This document shows, piece after piece, positions 22,726 to 25,258 of a stretch of 25,258 nt of DNA. Numbering within the stretch: the first letter of the stretch is position 1; each line of letters starts with the position of its first letter. The notes below the pieces were generated by a model that was not told the DNA's origin, searched no databases, and worked only from the letters and a program-made list of their open reading frames with translations. The stretch comes from CAZALT01 sp964485515 (GTDB lineage Bacteria > Actinomycetota > Acidimicrobiia > Acidimicrobiales > Acidimicrobilacustridaceae). Both the position numbers and the translations under genes were made by a program. Where the stretch lies: positions 1-25,258 of the forward strand of contig CAZALT010000036.1 in assembly GCA_964485515.1 (NCBI GenBank), written 5' to 3'.

Positions 22726-24738
22726 TTGCTTCACCGCCGCCACCTGGCCCTCCTCGTCGCCTTCGCCCTCGCGGTTCCCCTCGCGTTCGTCGTCGGCACC
22801 CCCTCGATCCAGCCGGCGAGCGCGGCCAGCGCGACCACCGACAACGGGTGCTTCTGGAGCTTCGACAGCGCCGATCGGAACCTCGCCATCAGCTTCTCGG
22901 GCGAGGCGTCGCCCCGGAAGGCGGCACCCGGCGACACCGTCACGCTGAGCAACGCCACGATCTCCGCGCAGCTGCAGGCGTGGTTGGGTGTCTACGGGTA
23001 CAACTTCAACATCCTCGAGGCGGGCCACAACGACATCCCGGCGTCGATATGGGTGGCGATCGAGGGGTCGAACACCGTCGAGGGAACCCAGGTGGTGCGA
23101 GCCGAGGTCATGGCCAGCACCGACATCACCCCGTCCGATCCGGAGGTCCCCGGCAGCCAGACGAAGGCGACGCCGATCTCGGTCACCAACCTGGTGCTTC
23201 CGGCGACGACGTGGACAGCGACGGGCGGATCGATCGAGTTTCGCCAAGGCAAGCCAGGCTCGCTGTCCGAGAGCGACGCGGGCACAGACCTGGGGAGCCT
23301 GTTCATCGCCGCGAAGCTCGGAGCCTTCGACATCACGTTCGATTGCCGCCCGGGCACGGTCGACATCGTCAACCCGCCGTATCCGTTCGTCCCGGCCACG
23401 ACCTGGGCACCGTTCGATCGGGTCGCCGGGCCGGTGTCGACGCCGACGACGTGCGCCTCGGCTGAGGTCACGAGCTCGTGGTTCGGCTCGGCCAGCCCGT
23501 CGACCGTGGTGCTCGGCCGCACCGTCGAGGTCGGCAACGGCGCAGTGTCCGTAGAGGTCGACGACGCGGTGCTCGTCGATGCGTACCAGGCGGGCGACAT
23601 CGGCACGGGGGACGTGTCGGTTCCCGTCGCGATCACCGGGTCGATCACCGCTTCGTCACCGGCCGGAGCAACGCAGCCGTTCACCACGACCGGGACGCTC
23701 ACCGGCTCGGTCACCGACGGCCCCGCCGAGGGAACCGGGGACACCACGGCGGACGGTGCCGTGGTGGACGCCGACCTCCCGACGGCGACCTTCACCCCTG
23801 GCCAGGTCGGCGAGGTCACGTTCTCGCCGGGTGCCGAGCTGTGGCTCAGCTTCGGTGAGCAGAGCTGGCTCGAGCTCGATTGTGCGGTCGAACCCGTCGT
23901 GTTCGAGTCCGCCGACGTCGTGGCCCCCGCCACCACGACCACGTCGACGCCGTCGACGACGGCGACCGCGTCTTCGACCGACTGGACGACAGCGGGACTT
24001 CAACCGGACCTCACCCCCAAGACCGGGACGGCTACCTATCCGCTGACCTGCTCCTACGTCTACGACCTTCCGGGGTCCGGGCCGGGCACCGTCTACTACG
24101 GCTTGTCGGCGACGGGCACGGTACCCACACGAGTCGTCGCCGGCGACAAGGTGACGCTTTCGGATCAGGCGTACACGGTCACCATCCCGTGGGAGCTGCG
24201 CGGACCGCTGCAGACCGGTTTCAACGTGAAGGCCATCGAAGACGGCGACGTGCTCAGCGGCGTGGCGAGCACGACGCTGTTCGCGTCGAACACGGTCGAG
24301 GGGATGCTCGACGTGTCGAGCATCCCCGCGCAACTGGGACCGCTCATCAAGGGACAGGCCAGCACCCTCACGTTCAGCCCGCCGGATCAGACCGTCACCG
24401 CGGTCGGCGGGGGCCCCGTCGGCTTCGAGGTCCGAGCAGCCACGTTCGACATCACCATCAGCGCGGCGCAGTGGGGCAACGTCCTGGTGTCGTTCGACTG
24501 CTTGGCCACCGCCCCGGCCGGGACCTACATCGTGTCCACCGAGGTGCTCGGAGTGTCCGACCTCGTGGCCGCCGGCGACCCCGGCGACAACACCTCAGCG
24601 GCCCGGGCGATGCTGCCGGCGACCGGTGGACGCGACACCCGTCCCCTGACCGGACTGGGCCTCGCCCTCGTCGCGGCGGGGGTGATGCTGGTCCGCTTGC
24701 CGAGGGCGCTCCGTCGACCTCCCGAGCACACGGGCTGA
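22726..24738 (+). CDS. LPxTG cell-wall-anchored protein with three two-Cys domains
   Basis: A 670-residue surface protein. Residues 1-35 are a signal peptide (LALLVAFALAVPLAFVVG, cut near PASA). Three domains of the shared two-Cys family follow: domain 1 (C42 to C207) is close to the 16137 protein (CFWSFD, GYNFNILEAGHNDIP, VAIEGSNTVEGTQVV, LPATTWTATGG). Domains 2 (C243 to C386) and 3 (C442 to C592) are diverged but keep the opening Cys, a P-x-F/W-T / G-G-x-V-x-F step and a closing DC. A Thr/Ser linker (401-420) separates domains 2 and 3. The C terminus is a sortase signal: LPATG at 630-634, a hydrophobic span (LTGLGLALVAAGVMLV) and RLPRALRR. TTG 22726 has GGAG 10 nt upstream. No sortase gene lies in the window. 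Domains 2 and 3 recall actinobacterial secreted domains such as DUF6801, which I cannot verify. Confidence 0.87.
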   Translation: MLHRRHLALLVAFALAVPLAFVVGTPSIQPASAASATTDNGCFWSFDSADRNLAISFSGEASPRKAAPGDTVTLSNATISAQLQAWLGVYGYNFNILEAGHNDIPASIWVAIEGSNTVEGTQVVRAEVMASTDITPSDPEVPGSQTKATPISVTNLVLPATTWTATGGSIEFRQGKPGSLSESDAGTDLGSLFIAAKLGAFDITFDCRPGTVDIVNPPYPFVPATTWAPFDRVAGPVSTPTTCASAEVTSSWFGSASPSTVVLGRTVEVGNGAVSVEVDDAVLVDAYQAGDIGTGDVSVPVAITGSITASSPAGATQPFTTTGTLTGSVTDGPAEGTGDTTADGAVVDADLPTATFTPGQVGEVTFSPGAELWLSFGEQSWLELDCAVEPVVFESADVVAPATTTTSTPSTTATASSTDWTTAGLQPDLTPKTGTATYPLTCSYVYDLPGSGPGTVYYGLSATGTVPTRVVAGDKVTLSDQAYTVTIPWELRGPLQTGFNVKAIEDGDVLSGVASTTLFASNTVEGMLDVSSIPAQLGPLIKGQASTLTFSPPDQTVTAVGGGPVGFEVRAATFDITISAAQWGNVLVSFDCLATAPAGTYIVSTEVLGVSDLVAAGDPGDNTSAARAMLPATGGRDTRPLTGLGLALVAAGVMLVRLPRALRRPPEHTG

Positions 24739-24893
24739 GGCTGTGGTCTGAGGGTTGCGGTCTGAGGCTGTGGTCTGAGGGTTGCGGTCTGAGGCTGCGA
24801 TCTGGGGAGGCGTGGTCTGACGGCTGCGATCTGAGGCTGCGATCTGGGGAGGCTGTGGTCTGACGGGCTGCGCTCTGACGGGCTGCGGTCTGA
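24739..24893 (+). repeat. Degenerate tandem repeat, about eleven units of 13-16 bp
   Basis: Directly after the stop of the LPxTG gene comes a run of related units ending in TCTGA or TCTGG, for example GGCTGTGGTCTGA and GGGTTGCGGTCTGA alternating at the start. There is no coding frame of interest. The region lies between two converging genes. Confidence 0.85.
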
Positions 24894-24920
24894 CGGTTTG
24901 GGCGTTGCTCGGTGGATGAC

Positions 24921-24964
24921 CGGTGATCAGCCGATGATCAGCCGGTGATCAGCCGGTGATCAGC
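24921..24964 (+). repeat. Four 11-bp direct repeats containing TGATCA
   Basis: CGGTGATCAGC at 24921-24931, 24943-24953 and 24954-24964, with a one-base variant (CGATGATCAGC) at 24932-24942. Each holds the palindrome TGATCA, placed every 11 bp, close to one helical turn. The last copy overlaps the stop codon of the leftward acyltransferase gene. Confidence 0.9.
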
Positions 24965-25258
24965 GGATCGTGGTGACTCGCCGGCGGGCGGTGAGGCGTT
25001 CGAAGTCGGCCCGTCGGCACACCATGAACGCGGCGCGCTTGTCGGGGAGCTCGATCTCGCTGTCCTTGCGGTAGCCGAGGAAGGCGAGCAGGGAGAGGAA
25101 GTTGTGGTTGCGGACGTCGGGCTCCCCGACGATGCGCAGGTTCTCGGGGCGCCGGAACAGGAACCGGGTGCAGGCCATGCCCATGGCGATGCTGATGCGG
25201 CCGAGCTGGTCCTCGTCGCCGATGAGCACGTGGGCGCCCACGTCGCCCTGCTGGATGG
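24960..25258 (-). CDS. IucB-type siderophore N-acyltransferase (partial, C-terminal part)
   Basis: The last 98 residues of a GNAT-fold protein whose N terminus is beyond the right edge; the frame is open to the border, so the GTG at 25241 is not the start. The visible part has the pattern of the IucB/AlcB/RhbD/MbtK family: DVGAHVLIGDEDQLGR, then IVGEPDVRNHNFLSLLAFLG and the closing EIELPDKRAAFMVCRRADF. These enzymes acylate N-hydroxylated amines (such as N6-hydroxylysine or N-hydroxycadaverine) in hydroxamate siderophore synthesis. This gene ties the transporter and surface proteins to iron and predicts more biosynthesis genes (monooxygenase, NIS synthetase, decarboxylase) just outside the window. 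Confidence 0.85.
   Translation of the reverse strand, partial: IQQGDVGAHVLIGDEDQLGRISIAMGMACTRFLFRRPENLRIVGEPDVRNHNFLSLLAFLGYRKDSEIELPDKRAAFMVCRRADFERLTARRRVTTIR

Noticed and set aside
16137..24738. HtaA heme-binding domains in the surface proteins
   Set aside because: The layout beside an ABC importer recalls HtaA/HtaB, but I see none of the expected HtaA sequence pattern or its Tyr/His ligand context; the shared domain is defined by other motifs.
24739..24964. CRISPR array
   Set aside because: Units are 11-16 bp, directly abutting and degenerate, with no spacers of uniform length and no cas genes nearby.

Overview
The window reads as a high-GC, Gram-positive-type actinobacterial chromosome. 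Support for this: GTG/TTG starts, lipoprotein lipoboxes (LSAC, LASAC), an LPATG sortase signal, S-layer-homology (SLH) repeats of the actinobacterial xRQA type, and no TonB or outer-membrane genes. A member of Acidimicrobiia or a related deep actinobacterial lineage is my guess from overall style, not a demonstrated placement. No rRNA, tRNA, IS element or CRISPR array was found.

Layout. (1) 2-1885: one uninterrupted frame encodes octanoyltransferase (LipB) joined to lipoyl synthase (LipA) through a (DPS)6 linker; the 5' end lies outside the window. (2) 1964-5182: a zinc block, with a Zur-type repressor divergent from znuA-znuC-znuB and a perfect 17-bp palindrome between them. (3) 5241-12898: a surface-polysaccharide block with a membrane-anchored Thr-rich protein, a coiled-coil protein, a two-domain glycosyltransferase, a SAM methyltransferase, a polysaccharide pyruvyltransferase, a PAPS-type sulfotransferase and a family-2 glycosyltransferase. 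(4) 13063-25258: a probable iron/siderophore block. It holds a FecE-type ATPase, a double-length FecCD/FhuB-type permease, a ferric-siderophore-binding lipoprotein, four secreted surface proteins, and at the right edge the C-terminal part of an IucB-type hydroxamate-siderophore acyltransferase.

The most interesting content is the set of four surface proteins between the siderophore transporter and the siderophore-biosynthesis gene. They share a beta-rich, two-cysteine domain in seven copies: one in the 16137 gene, one in 18388, two in 19880 and three in 22726. They differ in how they attach to the cell: C-terminal membrane helix, SLH triplet (two proteins) and LPxTG sortase signal. Upstream of the transporter operon and in the divergent promoter of the binding-protein gene lies a shared 17-bp motif (13 of 17 identical, opposite orientations) with a TAGGT half-site like DtxR/IdeR boxes. 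I infer a co-regulated, surface-displayed system for iron, siderophore or heme handling in a cell without an outer membrane. The nearby pyruvyltransferase could supply the pyruvylated wall polysaccharide that SLH domains bind in Firmicutes. Both ideas are inference and are marked as such.
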